Assembly (NCBI GenBank): GCA_903869725.1
Contig: CAIQAD010000017.1
Span: 1 to 64,000, forward strand
Origin: an uncultured Alphaproteobacteria bacterium
GTDB taxonomy: Bacteria > Pseudomonadota > Alphaproteobacteria > Pelagibacterales > Pelagibacteraceae
Reading direction: 5' to 3'
DNA length: 64,000 nt
Part shown: positions 45,371 to 54,600 of the stretch, one piece after another
Layout: each line of letters opens with the position of its first letter
Position numbering within the stretch: the stretch's first letter is position 1
Made by a program: the position numbers and the translations under genes
The notes under the pieces: model-generated
Databases searched by the model: none
Told to the model about the DNA's origin: nothing
What the model saw: the letters and a program-made list of their open reading frames with translations, nothing else

Positions 45371-45454
45371 TGGTGCGGAAGAAGGGATTTGAACCCTTAA
45401 CCCTTTCGGGGCTGGTTCCTAAGACCAGTGCGTATACCGTTCCGCCACTTCCGC
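45371..45454 (-). tRNA. tRNA-Leu(TAG)
   Basis: GCGGAAGTGGCGGAACGGTATACGCACTGGTCTTAGGAACCAGCCCCGAAAGGGTTAAGGGTTCAAATCCCTTCTTCCGCACCA. Confidence 0.95.
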
Positions 45455-45581
45455 AATAATATTAAAATATTAACGCAGCCGAATATAACTATATTATTAA
45501 AGGTTTCTAGGATTTATTTGCCAATAACTAGTGCAAAATAATTAATTTTACTTATATAAATGAGTTTCAAAGGTTAAATTT

Positions 45582-45821
45582 ATGCTTCGATACGCTGTAA
45601 TTTTTTGCTCAATTATATTACCATTTGCACTTTATTATTTAGTTCTTTTAATAACAGACAAAATTAACAGAAAATTTCCCTTAATAACTTTATCTCTAAT
45701 AAGTCTTATTTTACTAATATGTTCTTTAATTTATTTTCGCCTTAACACTCCTCAAGCAACAGGAACTTATATTCCTCCGCAGTTTGAAAATAACAAAGTA
45801 ATTCCCTCTAAAGTAAAATAA
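45582..45821 (+). CDS. small two-TM membrane protein of unknown function
   Basis: 79 aa; two hydrophobic segments (AVIFCSIILPFALYYLVLLI, LITLSLISLILLICSLIYF), then a Pro-rich tail. Confidence 0.6.
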   Translation: MLRYAVIFCSIILPFALYYLVLLITDKINRKFPLITLSLISLILLICSLIYFRLNTPQATGTYIPPQFENNKVIPSKVK

Positions 45822-45822
45822 A

Positions 45823-47310
45823 CTAATTATATTTGTTATCTAACTGTTCTAAAGCCTTTGGAAGATTTTTAATAATATCTTCAGCAATCAATCCTTTTTT
45901 TACTAATCTCGCTGCAAAGGAATGAAGCCAAACACCTGCGCAAGCACCATCAAATGATGACATTTTATTATTTCCAATAAGACTTACTATTATTCCACTC
46001 AAAACATCTCCTGAGCCAATAACTGCAAGTTCCTCAGTTGCGATAGTATTAACACAAACTCTGCCATCTGGAGAAGCTATTACTGTGTCTGGACCTTTAA
46101 AAATAACTACACAATTTGCTTTGTTTGATGCCATTAAAGTTTTTTCAATCTTATTTTTAATATTTTTTAAATGGGGAAAAATAGAATTAAATTCCCCTTC
46201 ATGCGGTGTGATAATTTTATTTTTATCTAAAATAGAAAATAATTGTTTAGGGTTTTTATTAAATGAAGTTATCGCATCAGCATCTACAACAACATTATCT
46301 ATGTACTTTAAAATTAATTTAACATTTTCAATTGTATCTTTACCAACACCAGCACCTGGACCTATAAGAAATGAAGTAATTACAGATTTTTTTAAAAAAT
46401 TTTCTAATTCTTTTTGCGAGTTAATTTCAATTTTTAACAACGAGAAAAAACTTTGATTGTATTTATCTATTGTATTCTTATTGGCAACAACGGTTACAGA
46501 TCCTGCTCCACACCGAATAGCAGCATTAGATGATAATAATGATGCGCCTATATAATTTTTTAAAGATCCGTATACATACACTCTTCCTCTAGAATATTTA
46601 TGAGAATTATACTGTTTCCATGGAAATCTTTTTTTAATCCATAAAGACGGGCAGTTTTCTTTGATTTTGCTTTTAACAATTTTATTTAAAGATTTTCGAA
46701 TACCAATTTTCAAAACTTTTACCAAACCTGAAAAATGAACCCCTGGAAACAGTACATGTCCTACTTTCTTACAATGAAGAGCTAAGGTTAAATTCGCTTT
46801 AATTGCTTCACCCATAATTGCCCCATTATCACTATTAATGCCTGTGGGCATATCTATTGAAATAACAAAAGTTTTTTTATGATTAATTAACTTAATTAAA
46901 TTTTTAATATTAGAATTAACGTTTCTGTCTAAGCCCGTTCCAAAAATACAATCAATAATTACAGGCTTTGAACTCTTTCTTAAATCTTTGTTTAGGTCGC
47001 TTAAATTAAAAATTTTAGAATTAAGTTGTGTTAGGGCTTTATAATTATCTTTTGTTTTATTTTTTACAGGAAGAACTAAAAAAAATTTAACTTTATATCC
47101 TTTTTTAATAAGATTTTTTCCAATTACAAAACCATCTCCGCCGTTATTTCCAGGGCCACAAATAATAAAAAAATCTTTATCTTTAGAAAAATTACTCGAT
47201 ATATAGTGTGCGCACTTTTCTCCTGCAGATTGCATTAAAGAAAATGAATTCTTTCTTAACCTAAATTCTTTTTGTTCAATCGCTTTAATTTCCTTTGAAT
47301 TTAAAATCAT
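45823..47310 (-). CDS. bifunctional NAD(P)H-hydrate epimerase / ADP-dependent dehydratase
   Basis: N-terminal FFIICGPGNNGGDGFVIGKNL (YjeF_N) and C-terminal LIGPGAGVGKDTIENV, VIGSGDVLSGIIVSLIG (carbohydrate-kinase fold). Confidence 0.92.
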   Translation of the reverse strand: MILNSKEIKAIEQKEFRLRKNSFSLMQSAGEKCAHYISSNFSKDKDFFIICGPGNNGGDGFVIGKNLIKKGYKVKFFLVLPVKNKTKDNYKALTQLNSKIFNLSDLNKDLRKSSKPVIIDCIFGTGLDRNVNSNIKNLIKLINHKKTFVISIDMPTGINSDNGAIMGEAIKANLTLALHCKKVGHVLFPGVHFSGLVKVLKIGIRKSLNKIVKSKIKENCPSLWIKKRFPWKQYNSHKYSRGRVYVYGSLKNYIGASLLSSNAAIRCGAGSVTVVANKNTIDKYNQSFFSLLKIEINSQKELENFLKKSVITSFLIGPGAGVGKDTIENVKLILKYIDNVVVDADAITSFNKNPKQLFSILDKNKIITPHEGEFNSIFPHLKNIKNKIEKTLMASNKANCVVIFKGPDTVIASPDGRVCVNTIATEELAVIGSGDVLSGIIVSLIGNNKMSSFDGACAGVWLHSFAARLVKKGLIAEDIIKNLPKALEQLDNKYN

Positions 47311-47355
47311 TTAATCAAACACAATCTATAGTTTAATTTCTAATACTCTTATTAT

Positions 47356-47404
47356 GCATAACTGGCATAACTAAAAGGCAATAGAATATTGTGTCATTAG
47401 TTAT
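47356..47404 (+). promoter_or_regulatory. glnA upstream repeat/hairpin element
   Basis: Two direct GCATAACT copies (47356-47363, 47365-47372), then inverted TTAGTTAT (47397-47404); nested CAATA-GAA-TATTG inside. Confidence 0.5.
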
Positions 47405-47453
47405 ATTAATTCTGTTATAAAAAACAAAAAATTTAATAACTTAGGAGCGATTA

Positions 47454-48860
47454 ATGAGCGCACAAGACATACTAAAACTGATTAAAGAAAAAGAAATAGA
47501 ATTTGTAGATCTTAGATTCACAGATCCCAGAGGAAAATTACAACACATGACTCAGGACTTGACAACTATTGATGAAGATTTTCTAAACGACGGAACTTTT
47601 TTTGACGGTTCTTCTATTGCTGGATGGAAAGCAATCAATGAATCTGACATGATTTTAAAACCAGATTTATCACGAGCATTCGTTGATCCTTTCACTTCGC
47701 ATAACACTTTAGTTATATTTTGCGACGTTATGGATCCGATTAAAAAAGATTATTACGAAAGAGATCCAAGATCGATTGCAAAAAAAGCTGAGGCTTATTT
47801 AAAAACAACTGGAATAGGAGATACAATTTATTTTGGACCAGAGCCAGAATTTTTTATTTTTGATGATGTTAAAATTTCTAACACTATGCAAAAAGTTTCT
47901 TTTCAAGTTGATAGTAATGAAGGCCCTTATAACGGTGACAAAGAATATCCAAACGGTAACTTAGGACATCGCCCAGTTGTTAAAGGTGGTTACTTTCCTG
48001 TACCACCAGTTGATAGCTGTCAAGATTTAAGAGCAGAAGCTTTAAAAGCAATGAAAGATATGGGTGTTAAAGTTGAAAAGCATCACCATGAAGTTGCGCC
48101 GTCTCAACATGAGTTAGGAACAATGTTTGACACAATGGTGCGTAACGCGGACAACATGCAAATTTATAAATATGCTGTTCAGATGGTTGCTCACTCTTTT
48201 GGAAAAACTGCGACGTTTATGGCAAAACCAATTAAAGGAGACAACGGATCTGGAATGCATTGTCACCAATCTATTTGGAAAGCAGGCAAACCTCTTTTTG
48301 CTGGCGATAAATACGCAGGTCTTTCGCAAGAATGCTTATATTACATCGGTGGAATTATAAAACACGCTAAAGCATTAAATGCGTTCACTAACTCTACTAC
48401 AAACAGTTACAAAAGATTAATTCCTGGATTTGAAGCTCCAGTTATTCTTGCGTACTCATCAAGAAATAGATCTGCAAGCTGCAGGATTCCTTTTAGCAAT
48501 AGTCCAAAAGGCAAAAGAGTTGAGGTTAGATTCCCAGATGCCGCAGGAAATCCATACTTAACTTTTGCTTCTATGTTAATGGCTGGTCTTGATGGAATTA
48601 AAAACAAGATTGACCCAGGTAAACCATTCGATAAGGATTTATACTCTTTATCTGCTGACGAGCTTAAAGGTGTGCCACAAGTGTGTGGATCTTTAAGAGA
48701 AGCTTTAGAAAACTTAAACAAAGATAGAGCTTTTTTAACAGCAGGCGGTGTGTTCACGGACGATCAAATTGATGCTTATATCGAGCTTAAAATGACCGAA
48801 GTGTATAATATGGAACATACTCCACATCCAGTTGAGTACCAAATGTATTACAGCTGCTAA
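47454..48860 (+). CDS. glnA: glutamine synthetase type I
   Basis: [34 protein letters not shown]; upstream AGGAG Shine-Dalgarno. Confidence 0.98.
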   Translation: MSAQDILKLIKEKEIEFVDLRFTDPRGKLQHMTQDLTTIDEDFLNDGTFFDGSSIAGWKAINESDMILKPDLSRAFVDPFTSHNTLVIFCDVMDPIKKDYYERDPRSIAKKAEAYLKTTGIGDTIYFGPEPEFFIFDDVKISNTMQKVSFQVDSNEGPYNGDKEYPNGNLGHRPVVKGGYFPVPPVDSCQDLRAEALKAMKDMGVKVEKHHHEVAPSQHELGTMFDTMVRNADNMQIYKYAVQMVAHSFGKTATFMAKPIKGDNGSGMHCHQSIWKAGKPLFAGDKYAGLSQECLYYIGGIIKHAKALNAFTNSTTNSYKRLIPGFEAPVILAYSSRNRSASCRIPFSNSPKGKRVEVRFPDAAGNPYLTFASMLMAGLDGIKNKIDPGKPFDKDLYSLSADELKGVPQVCGSLREALENLNKDRAFLTAGGVFTDDQIDAYIELKMTEVYNMEHTPHPVEYQMYYSC

Positions 48861-48878
48861 TTTAAATATTTAAAGTTT

Positions 48879-48913
48879 AAAACCCCGTATCTAAAAATAC
48901 GGGGTTTTTTTTT
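48879..48913 (+). terminator. Rho-independent terminator after glnA
   Basis: AACCCCGTAT-CTAAAA-ATACGGGGTT followed by a T-run. Confidence 0.93.
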
Positions 48914-48969
48914 ACCTAAAATAAAATTTACGTCTGTATTTTTTTTTAAATTAATCTAATGCTTAACAC

Positions 48970-50910
48970 GTGGTCAAAAAAAATAATAATTATTCAGCAA
49001 AAGACATTGAAATCCTAGAAGGCCTTGATCCTGTTCGTAAAAGACCTGGAATGTATATCGGTGGTACTGACGAAACTGCTTACCATCATCTTGCAACCGA
49101 GATTATTGATAACTCAATGGACGAGGTATCAGCGGGTCATGCTAAAAATATTTATGTTACTCTAAATAAAGATAAATCGTTAACTGTAATAGATGATGGT
49201 CGAGGAATACCTATAGATAAACATCCAAAAAAAAACAAAACAGCACTCGAGATTGTAATGACAACATTACATGCTGGTGGAAAATTTAAAGAAGGGTCCT
49301 ACTCTACTTCAGCTGGACTACACGGGGTTGGATTATCAGTTGTTAATGCCTTGTCTGATAAATTAAAAATAGAGGTATTTAATAATTCTAATATTTTTCA
49401 ACAAAATTACTCAAAAGGTAAACCATTAGATAAATTAATAAAAAAAGGTAAATCAAAATTAAAAACAGGAACAAAAATTACTTTTTTTCCAGATAAAGAA
49501 ATTTTTGGAAAAGAAATAAGTTTTCAACCAAATAAACTCTATCAACTTTGTAAAACCAAAGCTTATCTAGTTAAAGGGATTACCATTCATTGGGAATGTG
49601 ACAGATCGTTAATTAATAGAAAAGATGATACGCCAATAAATGCTAAACTTTTTTTTCCTGATGGAATTATTGAATATTTACAAAGTGAGACTAGAAAAAA
49701 TACAATTATAAACGATAAAGTATGTCATCATAAAAATAAATTTGAGGAGGATAAAGGAAACTTCGAATTTGCAGTGCAATGGCATAATGAAGCTTCTAAT
49801 TTTCAAACATCCTTTTGCAACTCTGTTTTAACTTCAAATGGTGGAACCCATGAACAGGGATTTAGATCTGGTATTTCAAAATCTATTAGAAAAATCGCTA
49901 AATTTAAAAATAACAAAATAGTCCAGAGTGCAAGTGCGGACGACATCTTATCTAACGCAAGTTATATTTTTTCAATTTTTATAAGCAATCCAGAATTTGA
50001 AGGTCAGACAAAATCGAGGCTTTCTTCAAGTTTTATTCAAAAATACTGTGATAACTCAGTATCAAAAGCAATTGAAGAGTGGTTCAATCAACATCCAAAA
50101 GCTGCAAACTCTATCCTTGAGTTCATCGAAGGAAAAATAAGAGAAAAAGATCTTCAAAATCAAAATTTAGACACAGGAAGACAAAGCGCAACTCGAAAAA
50201 TAAGATTGCCTGGAAAATTAGCTGATTGCAGTTCATCTAAAATAGAAGGCACAGAATTATTTATTGTTGAAGGAGATTCTGCGGGCGGATCTGCAAAACA
50301 AGCAAGAGATAGAAATTTTCAAGCAATTCTTCCTTTGCGTGGAAAAATTTTAAATGTAAAAAATTCTAATACCGCAAAGATTTTAGCAAACACTGAAATT
50401 TCAAATTTACTTCAAGCGCTTGGTTGCCAAAGACGAGAAAAATATAATGACAAAGATTTACGCTATGAAAAAATTATTATTATGACAGATGCTGATGTTG
50501 ATGGCGATCACATCGCAAGTTTATTGCTTACTTTTTTCTTCTGTGAAATGCCAAATCTAATTAAAAATGGACATTTATATTTAGCGGTACCCCCTCTTTA
50601 TAAACTTACGATCTCAAACCAAATCTATTACGTTCGAAATGATATAGATAAAGATAAATTGTTAAAAAATATTAAAAAAGGATCTAAAGTTGAGATAAGT
50701 CGATTTAAAGGACTTGGGGAGATGATGGCTCAACAACTAAAAGAGACAACTATGAACATAAATACAAGATCACTGATTAGAGTAAATGTTCCAAACACTG
50801 ATTTTAAAAAAACTAATAAATTGATTTCAAATATTATGGGCAAAAACTCTGAGCTAAGACTAAAGTTTATAGAAGAGAACGCGCCTAAAGTTAAAAATAT
50901 AGATTTATAA
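48970..50910 (+). CDS. parE: DNA topoisomerase IV subunit B (GTG start)
   Basis: GLDPVRKRPGMYIGGTDETAYHHLATEIIDNSMDE; FIVEGDSAGGSAKQARDRNFQAILPLRGKILNV. Confidence 0.92.
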   Translation: MVKKNNNYSAKDIEILEGLDPVRKRPGMYIGGTDETAYHHLATEIIDNSMDEVSAGHAKNIYVTLNKDKSLTVIDDGRGIPIDKHPKKNKTALEIVMTTLHAGGKFKEGSYSTSAGLHGVGLSVVNALSDKLKIEVFNNSNIFQQNYSKGKPLDKLIKKGKSKLKTGTKITFFPDKEIFGKEISFQPNKLYQLCKTKAYLVKGITIHWECDRSLINRKDDTPINAKLFFPDGIIEYLQSETRKNTIINDKVCHHKNKFEEDKGNFEFAVQWHNEASNFQTSFCNSVLTSNGGTHEQGFRSGISKSIRKIAKFKNNKIVQSASADDILSNASYIFSIFISNPEFEGQTKSRLSSSFIQKYCDNSVSKAIEEWFNQHPKAANSILEFIEGKIREKDLQNQNLDTGRQSATRKIRLPGKLADCSSSKIEGTELFIVEGDSAGGSAKQARDRNFQAILPLRGKILNVKNSNTAKILANTEISNLLQALGCQRREKYNDKDLRYEKIIIMTDADVDGDHIASLLLTFFFCEMPNLIKNGHLYLAVPPLYKLTISNQIYYVRNDIDKDKLLKNIKKGSKVEISRFKGLGEMMAQQLKETTMNINTRSLIRVNVPNTDFKKTNKLISNIMGKNSELRLKFIEENAPKVKNIDL

Positions 50911-50912
50911 AA

Positions 50913-51269
50913 TTATTTTGAAATTTCTATTTTCTTAAGATCGTTGCAGTCTACGGGTCTTACAAATTTTGCCTCTAAATTTACAGCCTCGCTTGGTTTA
51001 ACTTTGTCGCCAATAACATAGGCTTCGTATTTTTTATCATCGTATGAAACTGCGCTAACAGTAAATGAAGCTCTTTTATCAGTATTACTAATATTTTTAG
51101 CATTTAAAATAACTGAACAATAATTTCCAACATTTTTTAAAATATAAGTACCGTCGAATTGACCCTCTATATTTACATTGTTTGGTTTATTTTCTTTAGA
51201 CGTAAAAAGAATTTTTGTATTTTTAGAACAACCCAAAACTAAAACTAAAAAAATTAATAATATTCTCAT
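50913..51269 (-). CDS. small putative lipoprotein (start corrected to MRILLIFLVLVLGCSK)
   Basis: Signal peptide with lipobox VLGC; ORF-track N-terminus is tRNA-Leu read-through. Confidence 0.6.
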   Translation of the reverse strand: MRILLIFLVLVLGCSKNTKILFTSKENKPNNVNIEGQFDGTYILKNVGNYCSVILNAKNISNTDKRASFTVSAVSYDDKKYEAYVIGDKVKPSEAVNLEAKFVRPVDCNDLKKIEISK

Positions 51270-51278
51270 ATTTGTTAC

Positions 51279-51365
51279 TGGTGCCCTCGGCCGGACTTGA
51301 ACCGGCACTCCCAAAAAGGGCAAGGATTTTAAGTCCTTTGTGTCTACCAATTCCACCACGAGGGC
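51279..51365 (-). tRNA. tRNA-Leu(TAA)
   Basis: GCCCTCGTGGTGGAATTGGTAGACACAAAGGACTTAAAATCCTTGCCCTTTTTGGGAGTGCCGGTTCAAGTCCGGCCGAGGGCACCA. Confidence 0.95.
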
Positions 51366-51510
51366 CCTTTAAAATGCATTGGTTACCAACCTTTTTAATG
51401 ATTTAAAAATTTAGTGCAACCGAAAGTTAACTAATGATTAATTGCATAACAAATAATTTTAATTTAGTATTTTTTAAAATAATTCAATTAACTCAAATTA
51501 AAATTTACAA

Positions 51511-52044
51511 TTGAAACCCACTCTTAAAGAATTATTCCTTGGATTTCTAAAAATTGGCATGCTTGGATTTGGAGGGGTGGCTGCTGTTGGTCGTTATATT
51601 ATTGTAGAAGAACGCAAATGGTTAACTGAAGAAGAATTTGCAACTTATGTTGGTATGGGACAAATTTTACCTGGTCCAAATTATATCAATGTAAGTGTAA
51701 TGATTGGCAATAAGTATCATGGAAAATTAGGCGCATTTGTATCTGCGTTTGGTATTTATTTTATTCCAGCAGTGATCGTTGTTATTCTTGCAATATTATA
51801 TAATAAATTTTCGTTAATACCTGAAATTCATGTTCTGATGGTTGGCGCTGGAATAACTACTATTGGAATGATTATTGGTAACGGCATTAAAATGCTAACA
51901 AAATTAAAATATGATTTAAATAACTATTTGGTTATTCTTTTTGCGACAACATTAATTGTCATATTTCATTTTCGAATTGCACAATCATTATTTTTACTAA
52001 TTCCATTCTCAATTATTATTAATAAAATTTTTAAAAAACAATGA
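51511..52044 (+). CDS. chromate transporter family, half-size subunit 1 (TTG start)
   Basis: FLGFLKIGMLGFGGVAAVGRYIIVEERKWLTEEEF; GQILPGPNYINVSVMIG. Confidence 0.85.
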   Translation: MKPTLKELFLGFLKIGMLGFGGVAAVGRYIIVEERKWLTEEEFATYVGMGQILPGPNYINVSVMIGNKYHGKLGAFVSAFGIYFIPAVIVVILAILYNKFSLIPEIHVLMVGAGITTIGMIIGNGIKMLTKLKYDLNNYLVILFATTLIVIFHFRIAQSLFLLIPFSIIINKIFKKQ

Positions 52045-52592
52045 ACCAACTAATTTTATCTTTACAAATTTTGTTAACTTTCACTAAACTTTCTTTAATT
52101 TCTTTTGGTGGGATTGTTTCTTCATTAAGCGAATTACAACACGATGTGGTCAATAAATATCACTGGATGAGTCATTCAAATTTTATTCAGTTATATGCTT
52201 TAGCTCAAATGGCACCCGGTCCTAATGTAACGGTGGTTACTTTAATTGGTTGGCAGGTTGCTGGCTTACTCGGAGCAATTGCAGCAACCATAGGCATGTT
52301 GCTACCAGCTTCTATAGTAACTTATTTTGTAAGTAGATTTGCAAGTCAATTTGTAGGTACAGAAAACTATAAATTATTAGAAAGATCATTAATTCCTATT
52401 GCGATCGGTCTATTTATTGCAAGCGGTTTAAGCTTTGCCATAATTTCAGATCGAAGTGTATTCACGGTTATAGTGACAATGCTATCAATGCTTCTCATGG
52501 GATTTACTACTATAAATCCAGTTTGGATAATTTTAAGTGGCGCTATTGTAGCTTTTTTTGCAAATTTCTTTGGAATTTTTATGATTTCGTAA
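52041..52592 (+). CDS. chromate transporter family, half-size subunit 2
   Basis: FTKLSLISFGGIVSSLSELQHDVV; YALAQMAPGPNVTVVTLIGWQVAG. Confidence 0.85.
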   Translation: MNQLILSLQILLTFTKLSLISFGGIVSSLSELQHDVVNKYHWMSHSNFIQLYALAQMAPGPNVTVVTLIGWQVAGLLGAIAATIGMLLPASIVTYFVSRFASQFVGTENYKLLERSLIPIAIGLFIASGLSFAIISDRSVFTVIVTMLSMLLMGFTTINPVWIILSGAIVAFFANFFGIFMIS

Positions 52593-53136
52593 CTTTAGTT
52601 TTAAACTTAAGCATATCTTTTTTAGTAACCGCTACTTGAGCAGATTGTCTTAACAAATAAGCTGGATGGTAGATTGTAAACGCATCTAAATTCAACTCTT
52701 TAGATTTAATCCACTTGCCCCTAATGTCTGCTAATGGCGCTGAATGATTAAGAATAGCAAATGCAGCTGTCGATCCAACAAGAAGCAGAAATTTCGGATT
52801 TATAATTTGAATATGTTTAATTAAAAACTTTTTAAAAAAATAAATTTCATTTTCAGTTGGTTTTCTATTTTCATCAGGTCTAAAATTTACAACATTTGTA
52901 ATATAAACTTTTGATCGATCTAATTTAATATAAGATAATAATTCATTTAATATTTTTCCAGCTCTACCAACAAATGGGAGTTGAAGTTTGTCTTCAGTTC
53001 TTCCTGGAGCTTCACCAATTATCATGATTTTAGAATTACAATTTCCGTCTGCAAATACTAAATTTTTACCAGGAAATTTATTTTTAGCTTTTAGAATTGA
53101 TTTCTTTAATTTTTCTAAATCTTTAAGCTTACCCAT
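52579..53136 (-). CDS. uracil-DNA glycosylase (family 4-like), possibly starting upstream at 53184
   Basis: IMIIGEAPGRTEDKLQLPFVGRAGKILNELL; ITNVVNFRPDENRKPTENE; YHPAYLLRQ. Confidence 0.85.
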   Translation of the reverse strand: MGKLKDLEKLKKSILKAKNKFPGKNLVFADGNCNSKIMIIGEAPGRTEDKLQLPFVGRAGKILNELLSYIKLDRSKVYITNVVNFRPDENRKPTENEIYFFKKFLIKHIQIINPKFLLLVGSTAAFAILNHSAPLADIRGKWIKSKELNLDAFTIYHPAYLLRQSAQVAVTKKDMLKFKTKVTKS

Positions 53137-53879
53137 TAAGCGGTTTGAATTTTTTTTACAATTTTTTCTAATAATAATTTGCAACTGTTGATACGCTTTA
53201 AAGAGTATCCTCTGATTACTAAAGCAACTCCAACTTTTCCATCCTTAAAGAAAGGATAACTTCCTAAAATTAAATCTTTAAATTTTTTTTGTAAAAATTC
53301 AAAATCTTTTGCAATTTTGCTTTCTGGCTTACTGCACGTTACTGTTACACTGTGCATAGTTTGGCCGCCTACTAACAGTTGTTCTAAATTATACATCATT
53401 GATTTTAATATTGCTGGCACACCAGGAAGAGTGAAAACATTTTTCATGTAAAATCCTGGAGCTGCACTTGATGGATTATAAATTAATTTTGCACCTTTAG
53501 GCATTTTTGCCATTTTTTTTCTTGGATCATTGAAATTTTTTTGTCCGTAATGTTTTTCTAAGATCTGATAAGCTTCTTTATTGTATTCATACTTAACTTT
53601 AAAAGCTTTTGAGATTGCAAGTGCGGTAATATCATCGTGTGTTGGTCCTATTCCACCTGTAGTTAAAACATAACTATATTTTTTTCTAAGAACATTTAAG
53701 GTTTCAACTATCGTTTTTAAAATATCTGGGATAACTCTAACTTCTTTTACTTGAATTCCTCTTTCATTTAACCATTTTGCAAGAAAGCAGGTATTTGTAT
53801 CTTGTGTTCGGCCAGATAAAATTTCATCACCGATGATTAATATTGCAGCATAAATTCTGCTTTTTTTATTCACTCTCAT
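53136..53879 (-). CDS. CinA/MoaB-type molybdopterin-binding (MoCF) domain protein
   Basis: AAILIIGDEILSGRTQDTNTCFLAKWLNERG; VLTTGGIGPTHDDIT; VFTLPGVPAILKSM; start set at MRVNKKSR. Confidence 0.88.
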   Translation of the reverse strand: MRVNKKSRIYAAILIIGDEILSGRTQDTNTCFLAKWLNERGIQVKEVRVIPDILKTIVETLNVLRKKYSYVLTTGGIGPTHDDITALAISKAFKVKYEYNKEAYQILEKHYGQKNFNDPRKKMAKMPKGAKLIYNPSSAAPGFYMKNVFTLPGVPAILKSMMYNLEQLLVGGQTMHSVTVTCSKPESKIAKDFEFLQKKFKDLILGSYPFFKDGKVGVALVIRGYSLKRINSCKLLLEKIVKKIQTA

Positions 53880-53904
53880 TTTCTTTTTGATACTAATATA
53901 TTTA

Positions 53905-54600
53905 ATGAAATTTGACAGCCCTCTTATAAAAACTAAATTTATAAAAAGATATAAAAGATTTTTTGTAGACTGCGAAATAAATAAAGAGACGATAACAGCC
54001 CATTGTGCGAATTCAGGCTCTATGCTTGGGTTGTTAAATGAAGGTGAAAACGCCTGGGTTTCAAAATCTAAAAACCCAGAAAGAAAATTAAAATATACAC
54101 TTGAAATTTTAGAACATAAAAAACAACTGATTGGCGTTAACACTTTTTCAACAAATAAAATTGTAGAAGAAGCTTTAATAAATAAAAAAATTTATGAACT
54201 TAATAACTATTCAAAAGTTCAAAGAGAAGTGAAGTTTTCAGATAATACTCGTTTTGATTTTTTAATTTCAAATAACAAGCAACAAGCATTTGTTGAAGTT
54301 AAAAATGTAACTTTAAAACGCAAAGAGTTAATTGCTGAATTTCCAGATGCGCCTACCACCAGAGGTCAAAAACATCTTTTGCATCTTATTGATTCTATAA
54401 AAAAAGGTTATGAAGCTTATTTAATTTACTTAGTACAACGCAATGATTGTAAATATTTCAAAATCGCAGAAGATATCGACAAAGAATATTATAAATATTT
54501 TAAATTAGCGTATCAAAAAGGTGTGAAATTTATTTGTTATTCAAGTAAAGTGTCAGATAAAGAAATAATAGTTGATAAACAATTAGAAATTAAATTTTAA
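53905..54600 (+). CDS. sfsA: sugar fermentation stimulation protein SfsA
   Basis: TITAHCANSGSMLGLL; FVEVKNVTLKR; FPDAPTTRGQKHL. Confidence 0.93.
   Translation: MKFDSPLIKTKFIKRYKRFFVDCEINKETITAHCANSGSMLGLLNEGENAWVSKSKNPERKLKYTLEILEHKKQLIGVNTFSTNKIVEEALINKKIYELNNYSKVQREVKFSDNTRFDFLISNNKQQAFVEVKNVTLKRKELIAEFPDAPTTRGQKHLLHLIDSIKKGYEAYLIYLVQRNDCKYFKIAEDIDKEYYKYFKLAYQKGVKFICYSSKVSDKEIIVDKQLEIKF

Noticed and set aside
47361-47380. Sigma54-like promoter (TGGCAT...GGCA) upstream of glnA
   Set aside because: Spacing and the -12 element do not match TGGCAC-N5-TTGCA, and SAR11 are not known to me to carry RpoN.
51270-51359. N-terminus MVELVDTKDLKSLPFLGVPVQVRPRAPV on ORF 50913-51359
   Set aside because: It is translated from the tRNA-Leu(TAA) gene, a common spurious ORF; the lipoprotein start at 51269 is preferred.
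51361-51395. TTGGT-T-ACCAA inverted repeat near tRNA-Leu(TAA) as an operator
   Set aside because: Short 5-bp arms and no supporting promoter match; too weak.
53880-54143. N-terminal 88 aa of the MoCF-domain ORF
   Set aside because: Antisense to the sfsA 5' region and unlike the family; start moved to 53879.
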